Assembly: GCA_036558265.1 (NCBI GenBank)
Contig: DATBFY010000641.1
Location: forward strand, 1-19,398
DNA from: RYN-433 sp036558265
GTDB taxonomy: Bacteria > Planctomycetota > Phycisphaerae > Tepidisphaerales > Tepidisphaeraceae
Length of the DNA stretch: 19,398 nucleotides
Direction: 5' to 3'
Under the pieces are notes generated by a model that saw only the letters and a program-made list of their open reading frames with translations, was not told the DNA's origin and did not search any database. This document shows, piece by piece, positions 7,030 to 13,141 of the stretch (its first letter is position 1; the number at the start of each line of letters is the position of its first letter). A program made the position numbers and the translations under genes.

Positions 7030-7054
7030 GACTGATGCCAGACTGGCATCAGTC
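7030..7054. repeat. Perfect 25-bp palindrome upstream of terS
   Basis: Two 12-bp arms (GACTGATGCCAG and its exact reverse complement) around one central A. A single-base centre cannot form a hairpin loop without opening several pairs, so a dimeric protein-binding site is more likely than a terminator. It lies 46 bp before the terS ATG. Candidate roles are an operator for late genes or a recognition site for the TerS protein. No other copy was seen in the window. Confidence 0.75.
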
Positions 7055-7066
7055 TAGCAAACGGGC

Positions 7067-7137
7067 AAAAGGCGGCCGGCGCCTGGCGTCAGATCGCCCC
7101 GCATGCACACCCGGTTCCGCCTGGCCGGCCGGCCGCC
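7067..7137 (-). terminator. Possible terminator of the lysis/accessory operon
   Basis: Ten-base inverted arms GCCGGCCGCC at 7128-7137 and GGCGGCCGGC at 7071-7080 are separated by 47 nt and followed on the minus strand by TTTT. The distance is long for an intrinsic terminator and the T run is short, so this is tentative. It sits 38 bp after the last gene of the accessory operon (stop at 7175) and before terS, where a terminator would be expected. The rest of the gap 6985-7174 holds only the palindrome at 7030-7054. Confidence 0.4.
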
Positions 7138-7174
7138 GCCATGAGCGTAGCAGGTTTCCCGGGGATGGCGTGGG

Positions 7175-7498
7175 TCAGCGGGAGGCGTCGTCCCGGACCT
7201 GATCGGGCGGGACGTTGAAGACGTGGGCGACCAGATCGACCATGCCCTCGATGGCGATGCGGGGCCGCTGGGCCGACTGGTAGGGTCGGTCGGCCATCAG
7301 CCGGTCCAGGTCGTTCAAGCGTTCACCGATGATGGCCACCGCCGTGACGTAGAGCGCGGTCGCCGCCGCGTCGTTGCTCAGTTCGGCGTACATGAGCTTC
7401 GCGTCCGAGAGGTACACCTCTTCCATTTCGGCCACGTCTCGCATTGCTTCGAGGTTCGGCTCCCACGCATCGCCGGCCGGTTGGTTGGTTGGGGTCAT
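7175..7498 (-). CDS. Hypothetical acidic helical protein
   Basis: 107 aa, acidic and helical (EPNLEAMRDVAEMEEVYLSD ... AVAIIGERLNDLDRLMADRP). ATG 7498 has GGAGG about 5 nt upstream and overlaps the stop of the tiny membrane gene before it as ATGA. It is the last gene of the operon that starts upstream of the endolysin. I do not recognise the family; no catalytic motif or membrane segment is seen. Confidence 0.7.
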   Translation of the reverse strand: MTPTNQPAGDAWEPNLEAMRDVAEMEEVYLSDAKLMYAELSNDAAATALYVTAVAIIGERLNDLDRLMADRPYQSAQRPRIAIEGMVDLVAHVFNVPPDQVRDDASR

Positions 7499-7611
7499 CG
7501 TTTCCTCCGTTTGTGTTGTTGAATGATCCAGATAATCGTTGGGACGGTGACGTAGATGGTGGCCCCAACCGCCCAGACAATGCCGAGCCACATGCCGACG
7601 GTATGAATCAC
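7495..7611 (-). CDS. Tiny single-span membrane protein (holin-like size)
   Basis: 38 aa if started at GTG 7611, which overlaps the previous stop as GTGA and has GGAGG 7 nt upstream. An ATG at 7617 adds two residues but sits only 1 nt from GGAGG. It is one hydrophobic helix of about 25 residues (GMWLGIVWAVGATIYVTVP...IIWII) followed by a basic tail QQHKRRKR, so the C-terminus should be cytoplasmic. The size, charge pattern and operon shared with an endolysin allow a holin or holin-partner role, but the sequence alone cannot establish it. Couples by ATGA to the next gene. Confidence 0.55.
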   Translation of the reverse strand: MIHTVGMWLGIVWAVGATIYVTVPTIIWIIQQHKRRKR

Positions 7612-7691
7612 GAACATGCCTCCGCAACCATCGCCGCGACCAGCAGGCCGGCGAGGAACGGCAGCCAGGCGGACGGCTGGTGGGTCGTCAC
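7608..7691 (-). CDS. 27-aa hydrophobic peptide gene
   Basis: Reads MTTHQPSAWLPFLAGLLV and ends AAMVAEACS. GTG 7691 overlaps the stop of the preceding zinc-ribbon gene (GTGA) and is preceded by GGAAGG with a 7-nt gap; its own stop overlaps the next GTG (GTGA). These two couplings are the main support for such a short gene. The core LPFLAGLLVAAMVA could span or enter a membrane. It forms a pair with the following 38-aa membrane protein; a holin/antiholin pair is one possibility, without direct evidence. Confidence 0.45.
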   Translation of the reverse strand: MTTHQPSAWLPFLAGLLVAAMVAEACS

Positions 7692-8236
7692 GCCGCCACC
7701 TTCCACCGCGACCGCACAGGAAACGCACGCACCTGCGGTCGACACCGTTGCAGGAGGTCACCGAGCTCAGGATGTGGCAGCCGTCGGCGATAACACGGTT
7801 CTTTGCCTGTTGGCAGATGCCGTGTCTCGGAGAGCAGGACACCGAAGCGTTTCGCGACCGCGGGAGTCACCCGTCGCAGGTGTCGCTCCCAGTCGAGGAT
7901 GCTGCTCAGTGATACATCGGCGAGCTGCGCGATCTCCGTCTTGGTCAGTCCTCGTTTGCGGAGCAAGAGAATGGCACCAGCGACGAAGCGCGTGCGTTCG
8001 AGCCGAGCCGATGCGTGCTCACGCCGTTGCCTGACCAGGCGTTGCTGGTTGTTGTCGGCCCGGCGCTTACCACTCCAGCGCAATCGATCGAGCTCATTGG
8101 TGCATTCCCGGCAAGAGGACCAGTACCGCGACTTGTTCCACGATGGATAGTGGGCAAATGTGAATCGCTCTCCCGGCAGATACTGTTTGCAATTGAAACA
8201 GTAGATATGGCCTCGCGCATTGATTCGTTGCTTCAC
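7688..8236 (-). CDS. Zinc-ribbon plus helix-turn-helix DNA-binding protein
   Basis: 182 aa. N-terminal four-cysteine zinc ribbon: Cys13-x2-Cys16 and Cys42-x2-Cys45 (YCFNCKQYLPGERF ... SSCRECTNELDR), a layout common in phage HNH-associated zinc ribbons. A helix-turn-helix follows at about 97-125 (LTKTEIAQLADVSLSSILDWERH). The C-terminal 40 residues are basic. No HNH catalytic core is seen, so a regulator or recruiter is more likely than a nuclease. Start GTG 8236 has GGAAG 4 nt upstream. It begins 44 bp after the tRNA on the same strand, and its stop overlaps the 27-aa gene (GTGA). Confidence 0.75.
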   Translation of the reverse strand: MKQRINARGHIYCFNCKQYLPGERFTFAHYPSWNKSRYWSSCRECTNELDRLRWSGKRRADNNQQRLVRQRREHASARLERTRFVAGAILLLRKRGLTKTEIAQLADVSLSSILDWERHLRRVTPAVAKRFGVLLSETRHLPTGKEPCYRRRLPHPELGDLLQRCRPQVRAFPVRSRWKVAA

Positions 8237-8279
8237 GCGTCTTCCATCCTGTTCATCCCCAGCTCAGTTCTGAGGAGTG

Positions 8280-8373
8280 TGGTAGGAGGCACGGGACTCG
8301 AACCCGTAACCAGCGCTCACGCGACTGATGGCTGGTTTGAAGCCAGCTGCCTGTGCCATTCGGCCAGCCTCCC
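8280..8373 (-). tRNA. Class II tRNA with UCA anticodon (putative opal suppressor)
   Basis: 94 nt including an encoded CCA at 8280-8282; discriminator A at 8283. Acceptor arms GGGAGGC and GCCTCCT (7 bp, first pair G-U). Short D stem GCC/GGC with GG in the loop. Anticodon arm GCTGG-CTTCAAA-CCAGC gives anticodon UCA, which reads UGA. Long variable arm of about 8 bp with one bulged T and a GTGA tetraloop. T arm ACGGG-TTCGAGT-CCCGT. T8-A14, A15-T48, G18G19 and TTC in the T loop are all present, so the core is that of an ordinary elongator class II tRNA (Ser or Leu type). The 7+5 bp acceptor/T stack and T8/A14 argue against SelC, which has 13 bp and lacks those contacts. It sits between two genes of one operon, so it is probably processed from that transcript. 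Confidence 0.85.
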
Positions 8374-8394
8374 GCGAGGGGTCTCAGACAGCGC

Positions 8395-8913
8395 TCACCG
8401 GTTCGTCCCATCGCCGTCCGCCGTAGTGCTGAGTGCGGCACTCGACACGACGGGCGATTCGTCCCAATCCCAAAGCCCTTGATAGCCGCGGGTCGGGATC
8501 GGCGTATCGAGCGGCGTGACGTCATCGAGCACCCAGGCAGAGCGGCCGGGTTCCCACCAGCCGAGCGCGCGTTCCTGTGCGCTTGGGAACCGCACGTCGC
8601 CCCCGACCACATAGGACACGTCACCGGGGCAGATGTCCCGGAGCATCCGTGCACACGCAACGAGCGTCGCGGTTGCGACGATGGCGCCGAAGGGAACGTC
8701 ATTGACCGCCGACGGATGGACGCCATGCTGGGTCAAGAGCCTGAGCAAGCGGTCGTTGCCGGCCATCGCGTCCGCGCAGTCGTCCCGGTTTTTGCCGGCG
8801 TGGATCGCAATCGGTCCGCGATAGGATGTGGACCAACTGCGCGTCTCAATCCGTTTCGCGCCAAGGGCAATCAGGGTCGCCCATGGTTGGTGCACCGTTA
8901 AGGCCTTGATCAC
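8395..8913 (-). CDS. ASCH-domain protein
   Basis: 172 aa. The N-terminus IKALTVHQPWATLIALGAKR followed by IETRSW...YRGPIAIHAGK is the ASCH (ASC-1 homology) signature, a PUA-like beta-barrel fold thought to bind RNA or nucleosides; some members are esterases acting on modified cytidines. The second conserved block is ALGWWEPGRSAWVLDDVTPL. GTG 8913 is chosen for AAGGA 6 nt upstream and because the conserved block starts right after it; in-frame upstream starts add up to 8 residues. It overlaps the end of the endolysin gene by 68 nt in another frame. Its stop is 22 bp before the tRNA. Function in phages is unsettled; RNA or modified-base metabolism is the family-level guess. Confidence 0.85.
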   Translation of the reverse strand: MIKALTVHQPWATLIALGAKRIETRSWSTSYRGPIAIHAGKNRDDCADAMAGNDRLLRLLTQHGVHPSAVNDVPFGAIVATATLVACARMLRDICPGDVSYVVGGDVRFPSAQERALGWWEPGRSAWVLDDVTPLDTPIPTRGYQGLWDWDESPVVSSAALSTTADGDGTNR

Positions 8914-9568
8914 ACACCGTCCTTGCATCCTCGCCACCTGTTATGAGCCGGTAGCAGTGCCAGTGAGTCCACCCAAGCCCCTCCCGAAACATCTTGGCAG
9001 CGACCCAGGCCGAATCGTGCACGGACCACGGATTCGCTCCGGGCCAGCCAAACGCCTGGATGGTGCTCCATTCGAACTGCATGATTCCGGTCACACCGGA
9101 AATTGGGTTATATGCGTTCGGCAGGAGATCGCTCTCGCATGCCCCGACCAGCATGAGCATGTCGTAACTCGCCCCGTAGTACTTCGCAGCCGCCCAGAAT
9201 TCCTCCGCCACCCACGGCTCTGCACACACGGTGCGCGACCAGAAATTCCAGAAGCACCGTTGTGGCCCGCTCGTCGAGCCACCGCCACCGCCGCTGTACG
9301 GCGAGAGATAGGCGAGCCAGGCCCACCCCGTCTTGCCACTGGAGCGGCTCGTGCCGTACATCCACGCGCCGCGATGGCCGCGCGCCTTAAACAGCGTCCC
9401 ATTTGCCATCGTCTCAATACGCGCACAGGAGCCGCTGCCGCACGTTCTGAGGTTTAATCCCCGGCCCGCCTGGACGATATACGTGCCGCGATGGGCACTC
9501 GCCGGCCGCACCGGCAACGCGGCGAACCCGACGGCGACGATGAGCGCGATGAGCCCAAGCCGGATCAT
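8846..9568 (-). CDS. Secreted endolysin: SH3-like domain plus lysozyme-like transglycosylase domain
   Basis: 240 aa. Residues 1-25 are a signal peptide or signal-arrest segment (MIRLGLIALIVAVGFAALPV, then RPASA). Residues 28-92 are a bacterial SH3-like wall-binding domain (LNLRTCGSGSCARIETMANG). A Gly/Ser linker lies at 93-101. Residues ~115-205 are a lysozyme-like domain: VGACESDLLPNAYNPISGVTGIMQFEWSTIQAFG, with Glu145 the likely catalytic acid, as in soluble lytic transglycosylases. Six or more cysteines suggest disulfides formed outside the cytoplasm. ATG 9568 has AGGAG about 7 nt upstream and overlaps the VRR-NUC stop (ATGA). With its own export signal it may depend less on a holin. An alternative role is a virion-associated muralytic enzyme. 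Confidence 0.87.
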   Translation of the reverse strand: MIRLGLIALIVAVGFAALPVRPASAHRGTYIVQAGRGLNLRTCGSGSCARIETMANGTLFKARGHRGAWMYGTSRSSGKTGWAWLAYLSPYSGGGGGSTSGPQRCFWNFWSRTVCAEPWVAEEFWAAAKYYGASYDMLMLVGACESDLLPNAYNPISGVTGIMQFEWSTIQAFGWPGANPWSVHDSAWVAAKMFREGLGWTHWHCYRLITGGEDARTVCDQGLNGAPTMGDPDCPWRETD

Positions 9569-9945
9569 TCCCCTGCTCCTTTCAAACGATGTTCGATCGA
9601 CGGCCAATCCGCCGGTCGCCACAGTTCGACACGCAAACCACAGGCGACGAGCGCCGCTGCCCACCGCTGCTGCTCATGCGATTGCCGCCCGTAGCGCGTT
9701 TTCACTTCGACGAAGAGCACCTCATGGCGCTCCGGGTGACTGAGGACCAAATCCGGGAAGCCCCGCATCGGCCAGCGCCGGCCGGCGCGGTTGCCCGTGC
9801 GCTGCCAGGAGGCAAAGGCGCTCTGGTACATCCAGTCGGGGATGTGGTAGACGAGCCAGCCGGCCGCTTCCGCCTCGGCGATCACCTGGGCGGTGAAGTC
9901 GCGCTCGCGGATCGTTTGGCGGTACGCCTCGGCGCTCATGCTCAT
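9565..9945 (-). CDS. VRR-NUC domain nuclease (PD-(D/E)xK)
   Basis: 126 aa, made almost entirely of a VRR-NUC domain, the PD-(D/E)xK nuclease fold found alone in many phages as a putative Holliday-junction or flap nuclease. Visible motifs: an N-terminal helix (RDFTAQVIAEAEAAGWLVYH), catalytic Asp65 in GFPDLVL, Glu80 and Lys82 in LFVEVKTRYG, and the QQRWAAALVACGLRVELWRP tail with Gln92. ATG 9945 has GGAGGAGG upstream and overlaps the preceding stop (ATGA). It probably works with the replication and recombination genes at 10502-14200. Confidence 0.9.
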   Translation of the reverse strand: MSMSAEAYRQTIRERDFTAQVIAEAEAAGWLVYHIPDWMYQSAFASWQRTGNRAGRRWPMRGFPDLVLSHPERHEVLFVEVKTRYGRQSHEQQRWAAALVACGLRVELWRPADWPSIEHRLKGAGE

Positions 9946-10226
9946 GACTGCCTCCTCCGGCGGAGGCGCTCCTCGGCAAAGTGCGCGGCGTCCCGGCAGG
10001 TCAGCCAGTGATTGGTAAAGAGCGGTTTGCCCGCCGGCGCCGGCCGGTCCTTCGCCACGAAGTGGGCCACGCCGTCGTCGTCCAGCCAGACGCGCTGCAT
10101 CGTGGCGGTGGCGTGCTCCGGGATCGTGGCGTCGAAGATGCCAATCTTGCCCCGCTCGGTGGGCGCGAAGAAGATTGGCATCCGACAGCTGACGGCGCGG
10201 CACCGCTTCACCTGATAGCTGCCCAT
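9942..10226 (-). CDS. Small putative zinc-binding protein
   Basis: 94 aa. Residues 8-14 give CRAVSC followed by RMPIFFAPTERGKIGIFDA, a pattern seen in small phage zinc-finger-like proteins, where a matching His/Cys pair comes late; here NHWLTCRDAAHF supplies His, Cys and His. The pairing is inferred. ATG 10226 has AAGGAG about 10 nt upstream. It is 4 bp after the coiled-coil gene and its stop overlaps the VRR-NUC start. Probably nucleic-acid binding; no enzyme motif is seen. Confidence 0.7.
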   Translation of the reverse strand: MGSYQVKRCRAVSCRMPIFFAPTERGKIGIFDATIPEHATATMQRVWLDDDGVAHFVAKDRPAPAGKPLFTNHWLTCRDAAHFAEERLRRRRQS

Positions 10227-10230
10227 GGGA

Positions 10231-10437
10231 TCACGCTCCTTCCTCGCCCTGTGCCAACCGGGCAGCGGCGGCGGCCAATTCCTGCTTTGCCTGGCGCAGC
10301 TGGTCGGTGGCCGCATTGAGGGCGAGATAGGCGTCGGCCAGCGCCAATTGGGCCCGGCGCAGCCGCCGTTCGTCCCGGCGCCGCTGGGTTGCGGCGTCAG
10401 CAGGTGTGACGGGCGGGCTCATCGGTTTCGCGATCAC
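10231..10437 (-). CDS. Small coiled-coil protein
   Basis: 68 aa with one long charged helix (RRRDERRLRRAQLALADAYL then NAATDQLRQAKQELAAAAARL), a likely coiled coil. GTG 10437 is chosen for GGAG with 8 nt spacing; an upstream in-frame GTG at 10482 lacks a Shine-Dalgarno site and would overlap the palindrome. It is the first gene after the ATPase and is followed 4 bp later by the zinc-binding protein. Function unknown. Confidence 0.6.
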   Translation of the reverse strand: MIAKPMSPPVTPADAATQRRRDERRLRRAQLALADAYLALNAATDQLRQAKQELAAAAARLAQGEEGA

Positions 10438-10473
10438 GCGGAACGCTCCTTTCTCGGTGTGCTGGCTACCAAT

Positions 10474-10505
10474 GACCGCCACCGGTGGCGGTCTAAGCGG
10501 TCTAT
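10474..10505. repeat. 20-bp palindrome and tandem 9-bp repeats downstream of the ATPase gene
   Basis: A perfect 20-bp palindrome GACCGCCACCGGTGGCGGTC lies at 10474-10493. Overlapping it are two tandem 9-mers, GCGGTCTAA and GCGGTCTAT, at 10488-10505. The same 9-mer occurs twice in tandem, on the opposite strand, at 11746-11764 on the other side of the ATPase gene. Suggests binding sites for a replication or regulatory protein. Confidence 0.65.
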
Positions 10506-11656
10506 GACAAAAGTGGCGTCACGACGGGCTTTTTTGCCTCGTCCTCATGGCGGTCTATTGGCGGTGTCAGTTGGCGGTCATTGGGGTCGGCGGGCCCGAT
10601 CGGAGCGAGGCTCCAGACCCAGTGCCCGCCCCGGCCGAAGCCCACCCGGCCCGAAAAAATGCCGGCTCGCGTCTTGACCCGTTCGAGCGTGCGCCAGGCG
10701 ATCCCGTCCTCGGTCGCCTGGCGCCGCAGTTCCCTGGTCGTGAGCGACCCGCCACCGAGGACCTCGATCAGCCAGGCGCAGGCTTCGTCGGCCTGCGAGC
10801 GCTCATGCTCATCGGCCGGTCCGTCCGTCAGCGCCTGGGCGCGCAGCGACGATTCGCCCTCCCAGACCACCCGCGCCACATCCGTTCCCGGAACACCCTG
10901 GAGACGGTAGACCAACGAAGGGGCATCGTCGGCGCCGATATTGGCCTTCTGCACGGCGAGCACGCGGCGCTTGCCCGTTTCATCCTCGGGGTCGCGCGCG
11001 GTCAGCAGGCCGAACCGGGCGGCGCCGATGATGCCGATACTGCCGCCGCCGCGATAGAGGCTCGCCATGCCCGTGGCCTTATTGAGATGACGCAGGGCGA
11101 GCCCGGCCGCGCGGGCGCGCGTGAGCATCGTGGCCAGCGGGGAAAGCATGCGTCGCACATCCTGGTCGTTGATCGCCTTCAGCTCCGCCGACAGATAGGC
11201 CACCAGCGGATCGATGATCACCAGCCCGGCATCGGTCGCCTCGATCTGCGACGCCAAGGCGTCGAGATGCTGCGGCAGGCTCGGCAAGTAACTGTTCCCC
11301 TGCTCGTCGCGCATCTCGAAGAGAAAGACCCGGCGCAGATCGGCGCCGGCGGCTTCGAGCCGCGGGCGGATGGTATCGGCCTTGCCATCCTCAGCCGAGA
11401 GGACCAGCACGCTGCGGGGCGGATTCGCCGGGCCATAGGGCAGGTTTTCGCCACGGGTAAGTTTCGCCGCCCAATCGAGGCTGAGCGTCGACTTGCCCAG
11501 CCCCGGATCACCGTCAAGCACCGTGATCTTGCCGACCGCGAGCCGGCTCATCGAGAGCCATTCCACCCGCTCCGGCGGGATGTCCGCGACCCGTTCGGCA
11601 AAGGGCAGCAGCAGTGGCGTTCCGGGAAACGTGGCAACCCGCCGCGCTTCGCTCAT
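10502..11656 (-). CDS. RepA-like AAA ATPase / RecA-fold helicase
   Basis: 384 aa. RecA-type ATPase of the AAA_25 (RepA/KaiC-like) group. Walker A is DGDPGLGKST (about 48-57), SAEDG follows at 87-91, Walker B is LVIIDPLVAYL with Asp149, and RHLNKATG near 190 is the sensor region. The segment YRGGGSIGIIGAARFGLL is highly typical of these phage and plasmid proteins. The C-terminus (about 290-345) looks like a winged helix (LTTRELRRQATEDGIAWRTL). Expected role: replicative helicase or loader acting with the Prim-Pol. ATG 11656 has GGGGAGGGG upstream. The C-terminal tail PNDRQLTPPIDRHEDE is encoded by repeats of the ACCGCCAA type also found upstream of the gene, so this coding end is also part of a repeat cluster. 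Confidence 0.9.
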   Translation of the reverse strand: MSEARRVATFPGTPLLLPFAERVADIPPERVEWLSMSRLAVGKITVLDGDPGLGKSTLSLDWAAKLTRGENLPYGPANPPRSVLVLSAEDGKADTIRPRLEAAGADLRRVFLFEMRDEQGNSYLPSLPQHLDALASQIEATDAGLVIIDPLVAYLSAELKAINDQDVRRMLSPLATMLTRARAAGLALRHLNKATGMASLYRGGGSIGIIGAARFGLLTARDPEDETGKRRVLAVQKANIGADDAPSLVYRLQGVPGTDVARVVWEGESSLRAQALTDGPADEHERSQADEACAWLIEVLGGGSLTTRELRRQATEDGIAWRTLERVKTRAGIFSGRVGFGRGGHWVWSLAPIGPADPNDRQLTPPIDRHEDEAKKPVVTPLLS

Positions 11657-11676
11657 GATTCCCCTCCCCAATCACC

Positions 11677-11705
11677 GTCATAGAGCGCCGCCAATAGTCC
11701 GCCAA
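11677..11705 (-). promoter_or_regulatory. Candidate sigma70-type promoter for the ATPase operon
   Basis: -35 TTGGCG at 11700-11705, 17-bp spacer, -10 TATGAC at 11677-11682, about 20 nt before the ATPase ATG and just after a terminator, where a new promoter would be needed. The hexamers match only 3 of 6 and 4 of 6, and lie within ATTGGCGG-type repeats, so the same bases may be a regulator site. Confidence 0.4.
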
Positions 11706-11717
11706 TGACCATCCCCC

Positions 11718-11743
11718 AAAAAGCCCAGAACGACGGGCTTTTT
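11718..11743 (-). terminator. Bidirectional intrinsic terminator after the primase gene
   Basis: Stem AAAAAGCCC / GGGCTTTTT (9 bp) with an 8-nt loop and T runs on both strands. It lies between the primase stop (11778) and the ATPase start (11656) and should end the leftward early transcript. The left half plus loop is repeated in the 3' end of the ATPase gene (10521-10537), where the matching right arm is absent. Confidence 0.75.
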
Positions 11744-11745
11744 TG

Positions 11746-11790
11746 CATAGACCGCATAGACCGCCGACGGTGACGGACTATGCGGTCTCA
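11746..11790. repeat. Tandem 9-bp repeats plus inverted copy between primase and ATPase
   Basis: On the plus strand CATAGACCG is repeated in tandem (11746-11763), and TATGCGGTCT occurs inverted around 11780. These are copies, in opposite orientation, of the 9-mers at 10488-10505. Short tandem repeats next to a RepA-like ATPase and a primase are what origin iterons look like, but repeat number is low and an operator is equally possible. Confidence 0.5.
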
Positions 11791-12605
11791 CGGGCCCCGT
11801 CCCAGGGCTCATAGCGCCCGATCGAGCGCGCAATCCGCACGATCTCGCGCTCATCCAAGGCTGGTTTGCACCGTTCCCGATTCTCAATCCGAAGGGCCGC
11901 CGTGATCGCGGCTTCGCCGAACCCGCGGCGCCGCATGGTGCCGGCGGCCGAGGCCAGCCAGGTGTTGCGCATGCCTTCGGTCAAGACCCGCGGTAGCGGG
12001 CTGGCGGCATGGGCGCCGCCAGGGATCACTTTGCCCAAGAGCCAATCCGGGAGGACGCCCAGGGCGATCCGATCGGGATGCCAGAGCTCATCCCAGCAAT
12101 AGGCGCCGCCGCTGATGTGGCGGGACGGCGGCGCCACGACATACCCGCCGTTGGCCCGGACGTCGATGCCGGGACCGATGGCTGAGGCCGAATTGCGGAT
12201 ATCGGCCGCCGGCATCTGGTACCAGAGATGAATGCCGCCCGAGCCGGTTTCGGCCATCCAGGTCGGCGCAAGCTCGCCGTAGCGTTCGGTCAGATGATCG
12301 AAGGTATCCTCCCCCCGGAGATCAACGTCGATCACGACCACGCCGCTGGCGTCACCCGTTGCCACGCCGATATTGGCGTCGGGATAGACCGCCCACCATT
12401 GCGCGATCGTGGCGGCATGCGTCTCGGCGTCAAGCACGCCATGGGGCACGAGGCTCGCGATCGGATGCTTGCCGGGCGATGAGCACCGCGCCGCGCCACA
12501 CGAGCAGTGCCCCGCCTCGATCGTATGGAGCGGAAAAACGGCGAGTCCACGGTGGCCATAGGCGCCGGCCCAGTGCCCGATGGCCAGCTCAACAGGCTCC
12601 GGCAT
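11778..12605 (-). CDS. Bifunctional DNA primase/polymerase (Prim-Pol) with PriCT-1 domain
   Basis: 275 aa. Residues 1-190 are the Prim-Pol (archaeo-eukaryotic primase-like) domain: the opening AGAYGHRGLAVFPLHTIEAGHCSCGAARCSSPGKHP is the family hallmark, and VVVIDVDLRG gives the metal-binding Asp93 and Asp95. GSGGIHLWYQ carries the next conserved His. Residues ~205-268 are PriCT-1 (GMRNTWLASAAGTMRRRG and ALRIENRERCKPALDEREIVRIARSI). The protein should make primers and short DNA for the ATPase/helicase next door. ATG 12605 has GGAGG 6 nt upstream and overlaps the HNH gene by 17 nt. Followed by a terminator. Confidence 0.92.
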   Translation of the reverse strand: MPEPVELAIGHWAGAYGHRGLAVFPLHTIEAGHCSCGAARCSSPGKHPIASLVPHGVLDAETHAATIAQWWAVYPDANIGVATGDASGVVVIDVDLRGEDTFDHLTERYGELAPTWMAETGSGGIHLWYQMPAADIRNSASAIGPGIDVRANGGYVVAPPSRHISGGAYCWDELWHPDRIALGVLPDWLLGKVIPGGAHAASPLPRVLTEGMRNTWLASAAGTMRRRGFGEAAITAALRIENRERCKPALDEREIVRIARSIGRYEPWDGARETA

Positions 12606-13095
12606 CGGCGTCCTCCGCGTCGGCGCCTGCACCGTCCATCTCCGAGATCTGGCGGTGGCAATTGCCGCAGACGGAGACGAGATCGAACAGCGGTTCATTG
12701 CCACAATGGCGATAGGTCAGATGATGGACTTCGGTGGCGTAGCCGCCACAGCCGTCGAGCCGGGCCTGACATCGGCCCTGATCGAGCGCCAGGCGGGCCG
12801 ACCGGCGGGCCCGCCATGCGGCCGAGGCCAAATAGCCGTCATAGTCGGCCCGGCGTTGGCTGCGGGCTTCGGCCCAGACCTGCCGGCGCTCGGCAAAGCG
12901 ACGCTGCCAATACGGGTCGGCGATGGTGTCATCCCAGGGCAGGGCGTCGGCGCCGCCGGTCGACAGCGCGTCGTCATGGCGAACCGCGCGCCCCTGCCGT
13001 CCGCAATGAAGACATTGCATGACGAAGTGGAGCATGCCGTTGCTATGGGTGCGCCGTCGTAACGCCTGCTCCTCATGCGTACAGTGGTCGTCCAT
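12589..13095 (-). CDS. HNH-domain protein with zinc-binding cysteines
   Basis: 168 aa. The C-terminal HNH core is YLASAAWRARRSARLALDQG then RCQARLDGCGGYATEVHHLTYRHCGNEPLFDLVSVCGNCHRQI, with His124-His125, and cysteine pairs Cys109/Cys116 and Cys143/Cys146 with His147 forming the structural zinc site. The N-terminus has another Cys/His cluster (CTHEEQ and CLHCGRQG). The core is the McrA-type HNH found in phage and restriction nucleases. ATG 13095 has GAGGAGG 4 nt upstream. Being inside the replication operon, it is more likely a recombination or packaging-related nuclease than a homing enzyme, but this is inference. Confidence 0.87.
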   Translation of the reverse strand: MDDHCTHEEQALRRRTHSNGMLHFVMQCLHCGRQGRAVRHDDALSTGGADALPWDDTIADPYWQRRFAERRQVWAEARSQRRADYDGYLASAAWRARRSARLALDQGRCQARLDGCGGYATEVHHLTYRHCGNEPLFDLVSVCGNCHRQISEMDGAGADAEDADAGAC

Positions 13096-13141
13096 TGGCC
13101 TCCTCTCCAATGCCACTCACCCGCGCAATTGCTGCGATCGC

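Noticed and set aside
7608..7691. Lipoprotein (Rz1-like) reading of the 27-aa peptide because it ends AEACS
   Set aside because: The cysteine is second to last, so no mature lipoprotein would remain, and AEAC is a poor lipobox.
8280..8373. Selenocysteine tRNA (selC)
   Set aside because: UCA anticodon fits, but the 7+5 bp acceptor/T stack, 3-bp D stem, T8-A14 and A15-T48 fit an ordinary class II tRNA; SelC has 13 bp and lacks those contacts. A covariance search would settle it.
10547..11683. 378-aa open frame on the plus strand
   Set aside because: Antisense to the RepA-like ATPase, without recognisable features.
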